This document shows, piece by piece, positions 19,386-29,878 of a stretch of DNA of 64,000 nucleotides. The notes beneath the pieces are model-generated. The model worked only from the letters and a program-made list of their open reading frames with translations. It was not told the DNA's origin and did no database searches. The translations under genes and the position numbers were made by a program. This stretch comes from Comamonas sp. (GTDB lineage: Bacteria; Pseudomonadota; Gammaproteobacteria; Burkholderiales; Burkholderiaceae_C), in NCBI GenBank assembly GCA_015478895.1, contig JADMKK010000041.1, forward strand, positions 1 to 64,000, in the 5' to 3' direction. The stretch's first letter is position 1, and each line of letters begins with the position of its first letter.

Positions 19386-19931
19386 TCACTGTTTTTCCAA
19401 GGGGGGATAGCTGCGCTGAGGCGGCGCTACTTCTTCGAGGGCGGAGGTTTTTTCATTGCTCCTGCGCACCGGAAATTTGGCCAATTGCTCTTCGGTGGCT
19501 TGCAAGTTGGGAACCTTGACTTTGCCCACAGGTTTACCCAGCGCCGCGACAAATTCGGTTTCTGTCGGCATTTCATCGCCTTCAGCCCGGACAAACCGGT
19601 CCGCCTCAAAGAACACGGTCAGCTTGCGCGATTGCTCGGGCACGTCTTTGCGCTTGATCGTGAAGACATATTCCCAGCGGTCAGCGTGAAAAACGCTGGT
19701 GATGAGCGGGGTGCCCAAAATCTCGCGGACATGCTGGCGACTCATGCCAACTTGCAGAGCCTCGACTTGTTCACGAGAGACAAAGTTGCCCTGCACCACT
19801 TCCACCTTGTAAGGTGTCACAGCACTCATTGCGCTGCGTGTAGTGTCACTAATGCTGCTGCATGCAGCCAAGAGCGAGGCGAGAGCCAGAGTCAGCGCAA
19901 CCCGGAGATTGCAACGAGCTTTTACATGCAT
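19386..19931 (-). CDS. bamE: Outer membrane assembly lipoprotein BamE (OmlA)
   Basis: BamE is a small lipoprotein of the beta-barrel assembly machine. The 181-residue product has a signal peptide with lipobox LAAC (Cys24) and the SmpA/OmlA domain: YKVEVVQGNFVSREQVEALQVGMSRQHVREILGTPLITSVFHADRWEYVF. The C-terminal tail after about residue 130 is longer than in E. coli, with a basic/proline-rich end. It diverges from fur, the usual order in many proteobacteria. A TACAAT box at 19963-19968 on the minus strand is a possible -10. Confidence 0.94.
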   Translation of the reverse strand: MHVKARCNLRVALTLALASLLAACSSISDTTRSAMSAVTPYKVEVVQGNFVSREQVEALQVGMSRQHVREILGTPLITSVFHADRWEYVFTIKRKDVPEQSRKLTVFFEADRFVRAEGDEMPTETEFVAALGKPVGKVKVPNLQATEEQLAKFPVRRSNEKTSALEEVAPPQRSYPPLEKQ

Positions 19932-20081
19932 GGTTAATAAGCCAGGGGATATGATCTGCCCCATTGTAGCGGCAGGTTTTATCAGGGTTGTGACGGTTGT
20001 TGAGCCCTTAGAGAACTGCACTTTAATGACTGTGTTTTGCTGGTCTTAGGCTGGCGAATTCACCACCTACCGATTGCGACA

Positions 20082-20507
20082 ATGAAGAATATTGAAGACC
20101 TTAAAAACACAGGCCTCAAGGCCACATTGCCGCGTCTGAAGATCTTGGAAATTTTTCAAGGTGGTAAGCAGCGCCATATGACGGCAGAAGACGTGTTTCG
20201 CGTTCTGCTGGATGAACGCTCTGATATTGGCTTGGCCACGGTCTATCGTGTGCTGACCCAATTTGAGCAAGCTGGTATTTTGTTGCGCAGCAATTTCGAA
20301 AGTGGCAAAGCCGTCTATGAGCTCAACGAAGGCCAGCACCATGACCACTTTGTCTGTACCTCGTGCGGCAAAGTGGAAGAGTTTTACGACGCTGAAATCG
20401 AAAAGCGCCAGCAAATGATTGCCGATCAGATGGGCTGGAGCATTCAGGATCACGCCATGTCGCTGTATGGACAGTGTGCGGATTGCGCGAGCAAGCCAAA
20501 GCGCTAG
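20082..20507 (+). CDS. fur: Ferric uptake regulator Fur
   Basis: The 141-residue repressor begins [25 protein letters not shown] and contains the recognition helix region [20 protein letters not shown], the metal ligands [16 protein letters not shown], and a C-terminal CADC pair. It controls iron-uptake genes with Fe2+ as corepressor. It diverges from bamE across 150 bases. I could not identify a convincing Fur box in that gap. Confidence 0.97.
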   Translation: MKNIEDLKNTGLKATLPRLKILEIFQGGKQRHMTAEDVFRVLLDERSDIGLATVYRVLTQFEQAGILLRSNFESGKAVYELNEGQHHDHFVCTSCGKVEEFYDAEIEKRQQMIADQMGWSIQDHAMSLYGQCADCASKPKR

Positions 20508-20529
20508 ATAGCTGTCACGATCTAGATAC

Positions 20530-20556
20530 AGAAAGCCGCTCAATGAGCGGCTTTCT
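20530..20556. terminator. Bidirectional terminator between fur and hprK
   Basis: Perfect 11-bp stem AGAAAGCCGCT/AGCGGCTTTCT with a 5-base loop between convergent genes. Confidence 0.85.
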
Positions 20557-20582
20557 ACTGGGTGGGCTCAACTGCAGCGTCC

Positions 20583-21551
20583 TCACATAGAACTGCCTTT
20601 GCCCATGTCTCGTTCCATGGCTTGGCGGTGGCGGTCCACAAATTCTTGGTACGTATCAATGCCTCGGAACTGCAAGATGGTATTGCGCACGGCAGCTTCC
20701 ACCAGTACCGCGATATTTCGCCCCGCGACCACTTGAATGACGACTTTGCGCACCGGAATGCCCAACACATCCTGGGTGAGTGGTTCTTGCGGCAGGCGTT
20801 CGTATTCACGCTCCATGGTCTCTTTGCGCACCAAGTGCACGATGAGCTTCAAGCGCATTTTGCGGCGTACCGCCGTTTCACCAAAAATGGCACGAATGTC
20901 CAGCAAGCCAATGCCGCGCACTTCCAGCAGGTTTTGCAGCAACTCCGGACACTTGCCCTCAATGGTGGTCTGGTTGATGCGGTAAAGATCCACAGCATCA
21001 TCTGCAACCAGCCCATTGCCCCGAGTAATCAGTTCCAGGCCGAGCTCACTTTTGCCCAAGCCCGATTCTCCGGTGATGAGTACACCCAGCCCCAAAATAT
21101 CCATGAACACACCATGCATGGTGGTGCGATCAGCGAAATGTTTGGACAGGTAGGCGCGCAGTACATCAATGACGAAGGCTGATGCCTCTGCCGTGGAGAA
21201 CATGGGGATTTGCGCCTGCTCGCACATGGACAGCAGGGCGGCTGGCGCCTGCTGTCCGTCCGCCAGCACCAAAACTGGAGGCTCCAGCTTGACGATGCGG
21301 GCTACACGGCGTGCACAGTCTTCGGGCGTGGCGTTCGTCAGGTAAGCGACTTCGCGCTCCCCCAGCACTTGCAAGCGGTAAGGGTGGATGTAGTTGAGAT
21401 AGCCCACCAAGTCTGCACCGGAACGGGCGGAGCGAACCGCCATTTCATCAAAACGCCGCTCGGAGGCTCCTAGACCAGCCAGCCATTCCCACCGAAGTGT
21501 TTCGCGAAAGGCGGCAAACAGCCGATTGGCGTTGATGGCTTTATGGCGCAT
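20583..21551 (-). CDS. hprK: HPr kinase/phosphorylase HprK
   Basis: HprK phosphorylates and dephosphorylates Ser46 of HPr. In betaproteobacteria it belongs to a regulatory PTS rather than sugar import. The 322 residues include His146 in TTMHGVFMD, Walker A GESGLGKS (161-168), [10 protein letters not shown] and the C-terminal family signature [22 protein letters not shown]. It is third in hpf-ptsN-hprK on the minus strand, 62 bases after ptsN. Confidence 0.96.
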   Translation of the reverse strand: MRHKAINANRLFAAFRETLRWEWLAGLGASERRFDEMAVRSARSGADLVGYLNYIHPYRLQVLGEREVAYLTNATPEDCARRVARIVKLEPPVLVLADGQQAPAALLSMCEQAQIPMFSTAEASAFVIDVLRAYLSKHFADRTTMHGVFMDILGLGVLITGESGLGKSELGLELITRGNGLVADDAVDLYRINQTTIEGKCPELLQNLLEVRGIGLLDIRAIFGETAVRRKMRLKLIVHLVRKETMEREYERLPQEPLTQDVLGIPVRKVVIQVVAGRNIAVLVEAAVRNTILQFRGIDTYQEFVDRHRQAMERDMGKGSSM

Positions 21552-21613
21552 GGCAGTGCAATCTCACTCCAGAGCTGCCCACGGCTGGGCAGCGTAATCA
21601 AAGAACTGAATGC

Positions 21614-22084
21614 TCAGCTGGCGGAGCTGGCCGGCTGCCAATTGCTGATGAGCTGGAACAAGGCTTCTGCGTCGGTCGTGCTCTTCATGGTCTCGCGCAA
21701 GATGCTGTCGCTGAGCAACTCGGCAATCTCCGACAGGATTTCCAAGTGCTGCTGGGTGGCCGCTTCTGGCACTAGCAAGAAGATAAGCAGCTGCACAGGT
21801 TGTTCATCGGGCGCGTCAAATCCAATCGGGCGCGTCAGCTGAAAGACGGCAGCCATGGGCGCCTTCAAACCTTTGATGCGGCCATGGGGAATGGCTACGC
21901 CGTGGCCCAAGCCTGTAGAGCCTAAGCGTTCACGGGCAAAGAGGCTGTCGGTAATCAATGCGCGTGCCAGACCATGGAGGCCTTCAAACAAAAGACCGGC
22001 TTCTTCAAAAGCGCGCTTCTTGCTGGTGGCATCGACGCTCACGACGACTTGAGCGGGAGACAGGATAGAGGCTAGACGGTTCAT
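21614..22084 (-). CDS. ptsN: Nitrogen-regulatory PTS EIIA protein PtsN
   Basis: This EIIA-type phosphocarrier takes a phosphate on His67 in GLGHGVAIPHGRI. The 156 residues show KKRAFEEAGLLFE, ITDSLFARERLGSTG and VQLLIFLLVPEAATQQHLEILSEIAELLSD, as in EIIA-Ntr. It regulates potassium transport and other processes in many proteobacteria, which is of note given trkAH in the same window. It lies between hpf and hprK. Confidence 0.95.
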   Translation of the reverse strand: MNRLASILSPAQVVVSVDATSKKRAFEEAGLLFEGLHGLARALITDSLFARERLGSTGLGHGVAIPHGRIKGLKAPMAAVFQLTRPIGFDAPDEQPVQLLIFLLVPEAATQQHLEILSEIAELLSDSILRETMKSTTDAEALFQLISNWQPASSAS

Positions 22085-22142
22085 GTAAAAGCAATTATGT
22101 GTCGCCCGAACACAGGCTGTTGGCTGGCTTGCAGGAGCGAAA

Positions 22143-22162
22143 GGGCCGCCTTTCGGCGGCCC
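22143..22162 (-). other. Hairpin between hpf and ptsN
   Basis: GGGCCGCC/GGCGGCCC with a 4-base loop. On the minus strand only three T follow, so it is more likely a processing or attenuating hairpin than a full terminator. Confidence 0.5.
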
Positions 22163-22215
22163 GTGTCAATCGCAAATGTACCTAAATATGGGCCGGAGCA
22201 ACAGTCCGGCGGGCA

Positions 22216-22563
22216 TCACATGGTTGCGAGGGTGGCAATTTCTCGTTTTACCGGCAGACAACGCCAGCCTTTTACCTTGGTTTTGTGGCTCACCACTTGG
22301 CGATCAAGCTTGTCGGTGAGTGCATCAATGGCAGCGTACAGATCAAAGTGGGCAGTACCTGCATGCAGCGCATTGCCTTTGACGTGAATGCTGCATTCAG
22401 CACGCTGGCGTCGCTCTTTTTGCGATTCATTGTGTTTGGAGAGCAGGACTTTGACGTGGATCACCTGGTCAAAGTGGCGCAGCACGCGTTCGAGCTTGGA
22501 GATAACGTAGGCACGCAAGGCGGGACTCACTTCCAAGTGGTGCCCGCTGATGGTCAAGTTCAT
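22216..22563 (-). CDS. hpf: Ribosome hibernation promoting factor HPF
   Basis: The 115-residue protein begins MNLTISGHHLEVSPALRAYVISKLERVLRHFDQVIHVKVLLS and ends with YAAIDALTDKLDRQVVSHKTKVKGW, a clear short HPF that dimerises or silences ribosomes in stationary phase. A perfect AGGAGG lies eight bases before the ATG. Followed by ptsN and hprK. The rpoN gene that usually precedes hpf is not here; the next gene upstream is purC on the other strand. Confidence 0.93.
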   Translation of the reverse strand: MNLTISGHHLEVSPALRAYVISKLERVLRHFDQVIHVKVLLSKHNESQKERRQRAECSIHVKGNALHAGTAHFDLYAAIDALTDKLDRQVVSHKTKVKGWRCLPVKREIATLATM

Positions 22564-22940
22564 AAATCAACCTCCTGTGCATTCAGGTTCACGAAAACTA
22601 GGGGCTGGCCTGGCGGCCAGCGGTGGCGGTGAATGCGCATTCGTCGCTTGCGGGCCACTATGCGCCTGTTGCGATGGGGGCGCAACGGCATTTCGGCATG
22701 CGCAGCTAGGGTATGAGCGACCTACAGACGCGGGTATGAAAACAACGCAAAATGGTCTGTTTTTGCTGATACGTTCAGGCGCGGCTTCTCGCGCCACCCC
22801 ATGAGCGGCATCGACATTGAAGTAGTCGAAATTGTCCGCATTGCGCGCGCTAGACCGGCCCTAAAATCCCTGCTCGGAGCACCGGCGCTTTTCCGTAAAC
22901 CGCCCTGCCACGTTCCGAACACTCTTTTGTCTGCGATTCC
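22564..22940. other. Divergent hpf/purC intergenic region
   Basis: These 377 bases carry no credible gene. rpoN is absent from this place. A TAAAAT box about 80 bases before purC (near 22862) is a possible -10 for purC, without a good -35 partner. Confidence 0.4.
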
Positions 22941-23861
22941 ATGACACAGCCCACGACTTCTGCTTTGCACACTTCCAACATCACCTCGCTGCCCCTGCTG
23001 GCTCGCGGCAAGGTGCGTGACAACTACGCCGTGGGTGATGACCGCATTTTGATGGTGGCTTCAGACCGTCTTTCAGCCTTTGATGTGATCATGGGTGAGC
23101 CCATTCCCGGCAAGGGCGTGCTGTTGACGCAAATGGCGCTGTTCTGGTTTGACAAGCTGGGCCATATCTGCCCCAACCACCTGACGGGTGAGGCACCAGA
23201 GTCCGCCGTCAAGCCCGAGGAAATCAAGCAGGTGCAAGGCCGCTCCATGCTGGTCAAGCGCCTCCAGCCCATCATGATTGAAGCGGTGGTGCGCGGCTAT
23301 CTGGCTGGTAGCGGCTGGAAGGAATACCAGGAGAACCAGGCCGTGTGCGGCGTGCCGTTGCCTGCGGGTTTGGTCAATTCGGCCAAGTTGCCTGAGCCTA
23401 TTTACACCCCGGCTGCCAAGGCCGAGATGGGCGACCACGACGAAAACATCACCTACGAGCGCACGGTAGAGATGGTGGGCGAAGCGCTGGCCGCCAAGAT
23501 CCGCGACACTGCGATCCGCATCTACAAGGAAGCGGCCGAGATTGCGCTGACCAAGGGGATGATCATTGCCGACACCAAGTTCGAATTCGGCCTGACCGAC
23601 GACGGCGAGCTGGTGCTGATGGACGAAGTGCTGACGCCCGACAGCTCGCGCTACTGGCCTGTGGAAGGCTATGAAGATGCGCTGAAGGCCGGCGTGAACC
23701 CACCCAGCTACGACAAGCAGTTTGTGCGCGACTGGCTGGAGCAGGCCAAGGTCAATGGACGCCTGTGGGACAAGACGGCACCTGCGCCGCGTCTGCCTCA
23801 GGAAGTGATTGAAAAGACCGCCGCCAAGTACCGCGAAGCGCTGGAACGCCTGACTGCTTAA
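22941..23861 (+). CDS. purC: SAICAR synthetase PurC
   Basis: PurC joins CAIR and aspartate in purine synthesis. The 306-residue protein is the longer plant/yeast-like type common in betaproteobacteria: [94 protein letters not shown]. The start ATG at 22941 leaves about 15 residues before the conserved core. A strong terminator follows. Confidence 0.97.
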   Translation: MTQPTTSALHTSNITSLPLLARGKVRDNYAVGDDRILMVASDRLSAFDVIMGEPIPGKGVLLTQMALFWFDKLGHICPNHLTGEAPESAVKPEEIKQVQGRSMLVKRLQPIMIEAVVRGYLAGSGWKEYQENQAVCGVPLPAGLVNSAKLPEPIYTPAAKAEMGDHDENITYERTVEMVGEALAAKIRDTAIRIYKEAAEIALTKGMIIADTKFEFGLTDDGELVLMDEVLTPDSSRYWPVEGYEDALKAGVNPPSYDKQFVRDWLEQAKVNGRLWDKTAPAPRLPQEVIEKTAAKYREALERLTA

Positions 23862-23875
23862 ACGCAGCCCCCATC

Positions 23876-23903
23876 AAAAAAGCAGCTGACAAGCTGCTTT
23901 TTT
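23876..23903 (+). terminator. Terminator of purC
   Basis: Perfect 12-bp stem AAAAAAGCAGCT/AGCTGCTTTTTT with a 4-base loop. Confidence 0.93.
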
Positions 23904-23912
23904 GTGTTGTGC

Positions 23913-24009
23913 TCTTTTAAAAGGAGCTGCTTGCCGTTGTATTCCAAGCGTTTCAGCATCAAAAGTATCTGAAGTTGTTATTTGGCAAGGGCATGCAGCT
24001 ACTTTTTTA
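23913..24009. repeat. Long-form intergenic palindromic repeat, copy B3
   Basis: Left end GGAGCTGCTTGCCGTTGTAT, centre AAGCGTTTCAGCATC, right end CAAGGGCATGCAGCTACTTTT. It fills the gap between the purC terminator and holA and overlaps the holA stop codon (24007-24009), so the very end of holA is provided by the element. Confidence 0.6.
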
Positions 24010-25071
24010 TCTGCGTGCTGGTTGCGCCTGTAATGCGGCGACCACGTCTACGGCCAGCTTGCGCAGTGCCTGCCAGCCGTTGCTGGGCCAGCCATCGGCG
24101 GGCAGGCCTTTGACAATGCCGTCCACCACATGGGCGGAATGCAGCAGGCGCACAGCAGCGTTGGTCGACAGCCGTGGAACCACCCGCTCAAACAGCTTTT
24201 CCTTGTTGCCCCAGATGCGCAGGCTGCGCAGCACCATGGGCAGTGGCTGGCCGCTGGCCAGCGCATCTTTGGCGCGCTGGAGGTTGCGGATGTCTTCGGC
24301 CAGCGTCCAGTGCACCAGCACCTCGGCTGTGCCTTCGGCTTGCAGACCGTCCATCATGCGCATCACACGCGGCAGATTGCCCGACAGCACGGCTTCAGAC
24401 AGTTTGAACACGTCGTAGCGCGCCACATTGAGTACGGCTTGCTCCACCACTTCATAGCTCAGCTCGCCTTCCGGCTGCAACAGGCCGAGCTTCTGGATTT
24501 CCTGGTGGGCGGCCAGCAGGTTGCCTTCGACACGATCCGCAAAAAACTGCAGGGTGCGCTGGCCTGCTTCGCCCGAGGCGACGCGCTGGCCTTGCTGCGA
24601 CAGGCGCTGGGCAATCCAGCCGGGCAGTGCGGCGCGCTCGATGGGGTCGATCTGGATGGTGGTGCCATTGGCTTCCAGCGCAGCAAACCAGGCGCCCTTT
24701 TTGGTCTGGGCATCCAGACGCGGCAGGGTGACGATGGTCAGCGTGTTCTCGTCCTGCGCGGCATGGCTGGCCAGTTGCTGAATGGCCGTGCTGCCATCTT
24801 TGCCGGGTTTGCCGGAGGGAATGCGGATTTCGACCAGCTGCTTGTCGGCAAACAGGCTGAGCGAGCCGCCAGCGGCCAGCACATGACTCCAGTCAAAATG
24901 CGCGCCTTGTACGGTGTGTACGCTGCGCTCGGTGTGGCCCGCCGCGCGTGCCGCAGCGCGAATGGCGTCGGCGGCTTCCTGCAGTTGCAGCGGCTCATCG
25001 CCGTGCAGGGTATACAAAGGCCGCAGACCTTTTTGCAGGTGTGCGGCCAATTGGTTCAGTGCCAGTTGCAT
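24007..25071 (-). CDS. holA: DNA polymerase III delta subunit HolA
   Basis: Delta opens the beta clamp within the clamp loader. The 354-residue protein starts MQLALNQLAAHLQKGLRPLYTLHGDEPLQLQEAADAIRAAAR and has the AAA+-like fold with LPGWIAQRLSQQG, LLAAHQEIQKLGLL and a C-terminal domain with SEAVLSGNLPRVMRMMDGLQAEGTAEVLVHWTLAEDIRNL. It is the last gene of leuS-lptE-holA and starts 6 bases after lptE. Confidence 0.94.
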   Translation of the reverse strand: MQLALNQLAAHLQKGLRPLYTLHGDEPLQLQEAADAIRAAARAAGHTERSVHTVQGAHFDWSHVLAAGGSLSLFADKQLVEIRIPSGKPGKDGSTAIQQLASHAAQDENTLTIVTLPRLDAQTKKGAWFAALEANGTTIQIDPIERAALPGWIAQRLSQQGQRVASGEAGQRTLQFFADRVEGNLLAAHQEIQKLGLLQPEGELSYEVVEQAVLNVARYDVFKLSEAVLSGNLPRVMRMMDGLQAEGTAEVLVHWTLAEDIRNLQRAKDALASGQPLPMVLRSLRIWGNKEKLFERVVPRLSTNAAVRLLHSAHVVDGIVKGLPADGWPSNGWQALRKLAVDVVAALQAQPARR

Positions 25072-25077
25072 GCGGCC

Positions 25078-25614
25078 TTATTCGTCAACCGGAGGCTGTG
25101 AGGCAGCCAGGCGGCGCAGCAGCTGCTGCGCCAAGTCGGAGTACATATTGCGATACAGCGCGGCTTCTTCCTCGTCCTTGGCCAGGGCCAGAGATTCGCT
25201 GTAGCTCATAGTGCGCGTTTGGCGCATTTCGGTGTCTTCAATCCAGACGCGACCGTCTTTGTCGACCAGCCTGAAGCGGGCAAACAAGCGCAGCTCCACC
25301 TCGCGCACCTGGCCCGAAACCGTCTTGGCCAGCACCACGCGTTCGCGGCGTTCGCCCATCAGGTGCAAAGTGGCATCGGCCTCTATGGGCTTGGGTGGTG
25401 CCGTGCCCACGGCTTCCACCGACGGCAAGATCACCTTCAAATTACCGCCTGCCGTGGCCAGATTGCGCAGGACTTCGCGCGTGAAGGGCGAACCTGCAGG
25501 CACGTTGACATACAAGGTGGTGAATGGAAAGGACGGCACGCCACGCAGGCGAAAACCGCAGGCACTGACCATAGGGGCCAGTACCAACATGGAAAGCAGC
25601 GTACGTTTGCGCAT
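25078..25614 (-). CDS. lptE: LPS assembly lipoprotein LptE
   Basis: LptE plugs the LptD barrel and helps place lipopolysaccharide in the outer leaflet. The 178-residue product has a short signal with Cys in MVSACGFRLRGVPSFPFTTLYVN, the family start CGFxLRG. ATG 25614 is preferred over ATG 25623 because an AAGG lies at a workable distance. It follows leuS by 23 bases and precedes holA, the standard order. Confidence 0.93.
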   Translation of the reverse strand: MRKRTLLSMLVLAPMVSACGFRLRGVPSFPFTTLYVNVPAGSPFTREVLRNLATAGGNLKVILPSVEAVGTAPPKPIEADATLHLMGERRERVVLAKTVSGQVREVELRLFARFRLVDKDGRVWIEDTEMRQTRTMSYSESLALAKDEEEAALYRNMYSDLAQQLLRRLAASQPPVDE

Positions 25615-25637
25615 GGCGTGCATCCTTTGAGCAGGGC

Positions 25638-28343
25638 TTAGACGACGATATTGACCAAACGGCCCGGCACCACAATCACCTTCTTGGGCGCAGCGCCATT
25701 GGTGAACTTCAGCGCATCTTCATTGGCCAGAGCGACGGCTTCGATCTGCGCCTTGTCGGCAGTGGCAGGCACGCGGATGGAGCCGCGCAGCTTGCCGTTG
25801 ACCTGCAGCATCAGCTCCAGCTCGTCTTGCACCAGCGCCTTGGGGTCCACTGCAGGCCAGGCCGCATCCAGCAGATCGCCTTGCTTTTTGGCGTAGCCCA
25901 GCTCCTTCCACAAGGTGTGGGTCAGGTGCGGGGTGGCGGGGTAGAGCACGCGCAGCAAGATGCCAAAACCCTCAATCATGGCGATCTGGCCTTCCGCCGT
26001 GTCGCCGCCCTTGAAGGACTCCAGTGCGTTGATCATTTTCATCGCGCCCGAGACCACGGTGTTGTACTGCATGCGGCTGTAGTCATAGTCCACCTGCTTG
26101 AGCACGCTGTGCATCTCCAGACGCAGGGCCTTGGCCTCCTTGTCAAACTGCACGTCGTCCAGGCTATCGAGGCCCAGCGCCAGCATAATGGCCGGCGTGT
26201 AGTTGATGCCCAGCAGCTTGTGGCCAAAGTTGTACACGCGGCGCAGGAAGCGGTAGCTGCCTTCCACGCCCGCATCGTTCCACTCCAGCGTCAGCTCAGG
26301 CGGCGAGGTGAACATGGTGTACAGGCGCGCGGTGTCGGCGCCGTACTTTTCGATCAGGTCTTGCGGGTCAATGCCGTTGTTCTTGGACTTGGACATGGTG
26401 CCCACGCCCTCGTAGTCAATGGCGGTGCCCACGGGCAGCATGCCGTCGGCGCTGTCCACTTCGACCTTCAGCTTGGCGCCAATGATCTTGCCGGTTTCGT
26501 CATGGACGTGTTCCACATCCTTGGGCCAGAAGTATTCCTTGGCACCCTTGGCCGTACGGCGGCTGTAGATGTGGTTGAGCACCATGCCCTGCGTGAGCAG
26601 CTGGGTGAAAGGCTCGTCCACCTTCACCAACCCCAGATCGCGCATCACCTTGGTCCAGAAACGGGCGTACAGCAAGTGCAAGATGGCGTGTTCAATACCG
26701 CCGATGTACTGGTCCATGGGCATCCAGTAGTCAGCACCATCGCCCACCATCTTTTCGCTGTTCTTCGCATCGCAATAGCGCATGAAGTACCACGAGCTGT
26801 CCACAAACGTGTCCATGGTGTCGGTTTCGCGGCGGGCAGGTTTTCCGCAGCAAGGGCATACCACGCCTGCGTGGAATGCTTCGCTCTTGATCAGCGGGTT
26901 GCCCGATCCATCGGGCACCAGATCCTGCGGCAGCACCACGGGCAAGTCCTTCTCGGGCACAGGCTGCGCACCGCAATCCTCGCAATGGATGATCGGGATA
27001 GGAGTGCCCCAGTAGCGCTGGCGGCTCACACCCCAGTCGCGCAGGCGCCAAGTGGTCTTTTTCTCGCCCAGGCCCTTGGCGGCCAGCAGCTCAGCCACTT
27101 TGTCCACGGCTTGTACGTGGTTCAGGCCGTCCAGCGCGCCAGAGTTCACGCAGATGCACTTTTGCTTGTCGCCATACCACTCGGCCCAGGCGTCGGTGCT
27201 GAAGGTCTGGCCTTCTACCGTGACCACTTGCTCGATAGGCAGGCTGTACTTTTTGGCAAAGGCAAAGTCGCGCTCGTCGTGGGCGGGTACGCCCATCACG
27301 GCGCCGTCGCCATAGCTCATCAGCACATAGTTGCCCACCCAGACTTCAACTTGCTTGCCGGTCAGGGGGTGGGTGACGAACAGGCCTGTGGGCATGCCCT
27401 CTTTTTCCTTGACGGCCAGCTCGGCTTCGGTGGTGCCGCCCTTTTTGCACTCTTCAATAAAGGCTGCCAGCTGCGCGTTCGAGGCAGCGGCGTGCATGGC
27501 CAGGGGGTGCTCAGGCGCCACGGCGCAGAAGGTGACGCCCATGATGGTGTCGGCACGCGTGGTGAAGACGTACATCTGGCCGTCCTGGATCAACTGGCCA
27601 GCGGTGTCCTTGATGTCGTGGGTGAAGGCAAAGCGCACACCGGCGCTCTTGCCGATCCAGTTTTCCTGCATCAGGCGCACTTTGTCGGGCCAGCCGGTCA
27701 GCGTGGCGTTCTCGTTGCCCACTTGCACGTGGTCCAGCAGCTCTTGCGCGTACTGGGTGATGGCCAAGTAGTAACCAGGAATCTCGCGCTTTTCCACGGG
27801 GGCGCCCGTGCGCCAGCCGCGGCCGTCAATCACCTGCTCGTTAGCCAGCACGGTCTGGTCGACGGGGTCCCAGTTCACCACCTGGGTCTTGCGGTAGGCA
27901 ATGCCCTTGTCCAGCATTTTGAGGAACAGCCACTGGTTCCACTTGTAGTACTCGGGGTCGCAGGTGGCAATCTCGCGGCTCCAGTCGATGGCCAAGCCCA
28001 TGGCCTGCATCTGCTTTTTCATGTACGCGATGTTGTCGTACGTCCACTTGGCAGGCGGCACCTTGTTCTTCAGGGCAGCGTTCTCAGCGGGCAGACCGAA
28101 GGCATCCCAGCCCATGGGCATCAAGACGTTGTAACCCTTCATGCGCAGCTGGCGCGTGAGCATGTCATTGATGGTGTAGTTGCGCACGTGGCCCATGTGC
28201 AGCTTGCCGCTGGGGTAGGGCAGCATCGAGCAGGCGTAGAACTTTTTCTTGTTGCTGTCTTCTACGACGGTGTAGGCATCGGTGGCGGCCCAGTGGTCGT
28301 GCGCGGCGCGCTCGACCTCAATGTGGTTGTATTTGTCTTGCAT
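25638..28343 (-). CDS. leuS: Leucyl-tRNA synthetase LeuS
   Basis: Class I synthetase of 901 residues. The HIGH motif appears as HMGH in [22 protein letters not shown], with [13 protein letters not shown], the editing domain with [11 protein letters not shown] and [16 protein letters not shown], and KMSKS-type [13 protein letters not shown]. The ATG at 28343 ([18 protein letters not shown]) matches other LeuS N-termini; an ATG at 28406 would add 21 unrelated residues. Head of the leuS-lptE-holA operon; it diverges from the MscS gene. Confidence 0.97.
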   Translation of the reverse strand: MQDKYNHIEVERAAHDHWAATDAYTVVEDSNKKKFYACSMLPYPSGKLHMGHVRNYTINDMLTRQLRMKGYNVLMPMGWDAFGLPAENAALKNKVPPAKWTYDNIAYMKKQMQAMGLAIDWSREIATCDPEYYKWNQWLFLKMLDKGIAYRKTQVVNWDPVDQTVLANEQVIDGRGWRTGAPVEKREIPGYYLAITQYAQELLDHVQVGNENATLTGWPDKVRLMQENWIGKSAGVRFAFTHDIKDTAGQLIQDGQMYVFTTRADTIMGVTFCAVAPEHPLAMHAAASNAQLAAFIEECKKGGTTEAELAVKEKEGMPTGLFVTHPLTGKQVEVWVGNYVLMSYGDGAVMGVPAHDERDFAFAKKYSLPIEQVVTVEGQTFSTDAWAEWYGDKQKCICVNSGALDGLNHVQAVDKVAELLAAKGLGEKKTTWRLRDWGVSRQRYWGTPIPIIHCEDCGAQPVPEKDLPVVLPQDLVPDGSGNPLIKSEAFHAGVVCPCCGKPARRETDTMDTFVDSSWYFMRYCDAKNSEKMVGDGADYWMPMDQYIGGIEHAILHLLYARFWTKVMRDLGLVKVDEPFTQLLTQGMVLNHIYSRRTAKGAKEYFWPKDVEHVHDETGKIIGAKLKVEVDSADGMLPVGTAIDYEGVGTMSKSKNNGIDPQDLIEKYGADTARLYTMFTSPPELTLEWNDAGVEGSYRFLRRVYNFGHKLLGINYTPAIMLALGLDSLDDVQFDKEAKALRLEMHSVLKQVDYDYSRMQYNTVVSGAMKMINALESFKGGDTAEGQIAMIEGFGILLRVLYPATPHLTHTLWKELGYAKKQGDLLDAAWPAVDPKALVQDELELMLQVNGKLRGSIRVPATADKAQIEAVALANEDALKFTNGAAPKKVIVVPGRLVNIVV

Positions 28344-28553
28344 GGAACTGGTTGGTGGTGCTGCAGTCACAATACTGCTTTGCGTGGATTTTAGGCGCTT
28401 GGGCATAGCTTATCGGGTTGATGAGCGCACGCCCCCGCTGCTCTCTGCGCCTCTGCGGCCAAATGGCCGTTTTTTGTTGGGCAGCTGCAGGCTGCTTTCC
28501 CGTATTTGATTGATCGCAGCACGCAGGTGCTGTCCGTTGAGAGGTTTGCTCCG

Positions 28554-29831
28554 GTGAGTGTGTCTTCGACTGTTTTGTCCATGTATACCGAGATGGAGCC
28601 TTGGGCCCAGGCTACGGCAGGTTTGATGTTGCTGGCCTTGGTGGCCATTGTTTCGCGTTTTATTGCCCAAGGGGTGCTGTTTCACTTTGTGCGGCTGTGG
28701 CGCAGCCGCCTGCCCATGGGTTGGGCGCATATCTTGCTGCACGACCATGTGCTGCTGCGCATTGCCAAGATCGTGCCTTCGGTGGTGGTGCAGTTGGGCA
28801 TTCACTGGGTGCAGCACCTGCCGGCGGGACCGTTGACGGCCATTCGCAATGCTGCGGCCGCTTTCACGATTTACCACGTGTTGCGCGCCTTTACGGCCTT
28901 GCTCAGCGAGATGAACGAAGCGCATGAGCGCCACGACGGCCCCAAGGCCACGCAGAGCCGCTCCATCAAAAGCTATGTGCAGTTGGGGAAATTGCTGGCC
29001 TACGGCCTGGCCAGCTTGTTGATTGTGGCCACCCTCATGGACCGTTCGCCGCTGCTGCTGCTGTCGGGGCTGGGCGCCATGTCGGCCGTGCTGATGCTGG
29101 TGTTCAAAGACACCATCATGTCGTTTGTGGCCGGCGTGCAGCTGTCGTCCAACGACATGCTGCGCGTGGGCGACTGGATGGAAATGCCCCAGGTGGGCGC
29201 TGATGGCTTTGTGGTGGACATTGCGCTGAACACCGTCAAGGTACAGAACTGGGACAAGACCATCACCACCATTCCCACCTGGAAGCTGATGAGCGAGAGC
29301 TTCAAGAACTGGCGTGGCATGTTTGATGCCGGGGGGCGCCGCATCTTGCGCGCCATGCACCTAGATGCGGCCACGGTGCACTTGCTGACGGCCGAAGAGC
29401 GCAGCGCGCTGGCCGGCATCGAGCTGCTGAAAAACTACTGGAACGAGCGCGACGGGCTGCTGGCCCAGCCAGAATCGGCCGAGCACGCCATTCCTACGCT
29501 GGCGATTGCCCCCGACATGGTGACCAATCTGGCCGCCTTCAAAGCTTATGCCTATGCGTATTTGCTGGCGCATCCGCGCATTGCCAAGGGCCCCGGCATG
29601 TTCTTGCTGGCACGCACGCTGGAGCCATCGCCCACCGGCATTCCGCTGCAGCTGTTTTGCTACACCAACACCACGGTGTGGGTCGAGTACGAAGGCATTC
29701 AGGGCGAGATTTTTGACCACCTGATCGGCACCATGCCGCTGTTTGGTCTGTCGCTCTACCAGCGCTCGTCCGACCACAGCAACCGCCAGATCGTGCAGGC
29801 GCTGAGCCACGACGACGTGGCCCGCCCCTGA
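28554..29831 (+). CDS. MscS-family mechanosensitive channel, YbdG/MscM-like
   Basis: The protein of about 425 residues has N-terminal membrane segments and the MscS pore-region/beta-domain: [82 protein letters not shown]. The C-terminal [45 protein letters not shown] is typical of the YbdG subgroup, which responds to mild hypo-osmotic stress. Start uncertain: GTG 28554 has GAGAGG upstream; TTG 28506 and ATG 28581 are alternatives. Confidence 0.92.
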   Translation: MSVSSTVLSMYTEMEPWAQATAGLMLLALVAIVSRFIAQGVLFHFVRLWRSRLPMGWAHILLHDHVLLRIAKIVPSVVVQLGIHWVQHLPAGPLTAIRNAAAAFTIYHVLRAFTALLSEMNEAHERHDGPKATQSRSIKSYVQLGKLLAYGLASLLIVATLMDRSPLLLLSGLGAMSAVLMLVFKDTIMSFVAGVQLSSNDMLRVGDWMEMPQVGADGFVVDIALNTVKVQNWDKTITTIPTWKLMSESFKNWRGMFDAGGRRILRAMHLDAATVHLLTAEERSALAGIELLKNYWNERDGLLAQPESAEHAIPTLAIAPDMVTNLAAFKAYAYAYLLAHPRIAKGPGMFLLARTLEPSPTGIPLQLFCYTNTTVWVEYEGIQGEIFDHLIGTMPLFGLSLYQRSSDHSNRQIVQALSHDDVARP

Positions 29832-29878
29832 GAAACCGCGCCCGCACCTGCCTGCGGGCGCCCAGCCATAATTTCGCT

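Noticed and set aside
25827-28394. 855-codon open frame on the plus strand antisense to leuS
   Set aside because: It mirrors leuS codon bias in GC-rich DNA; the protein is low-complexity (His/Gln/Val-rich) with no motif, while leuS is unmistakable.
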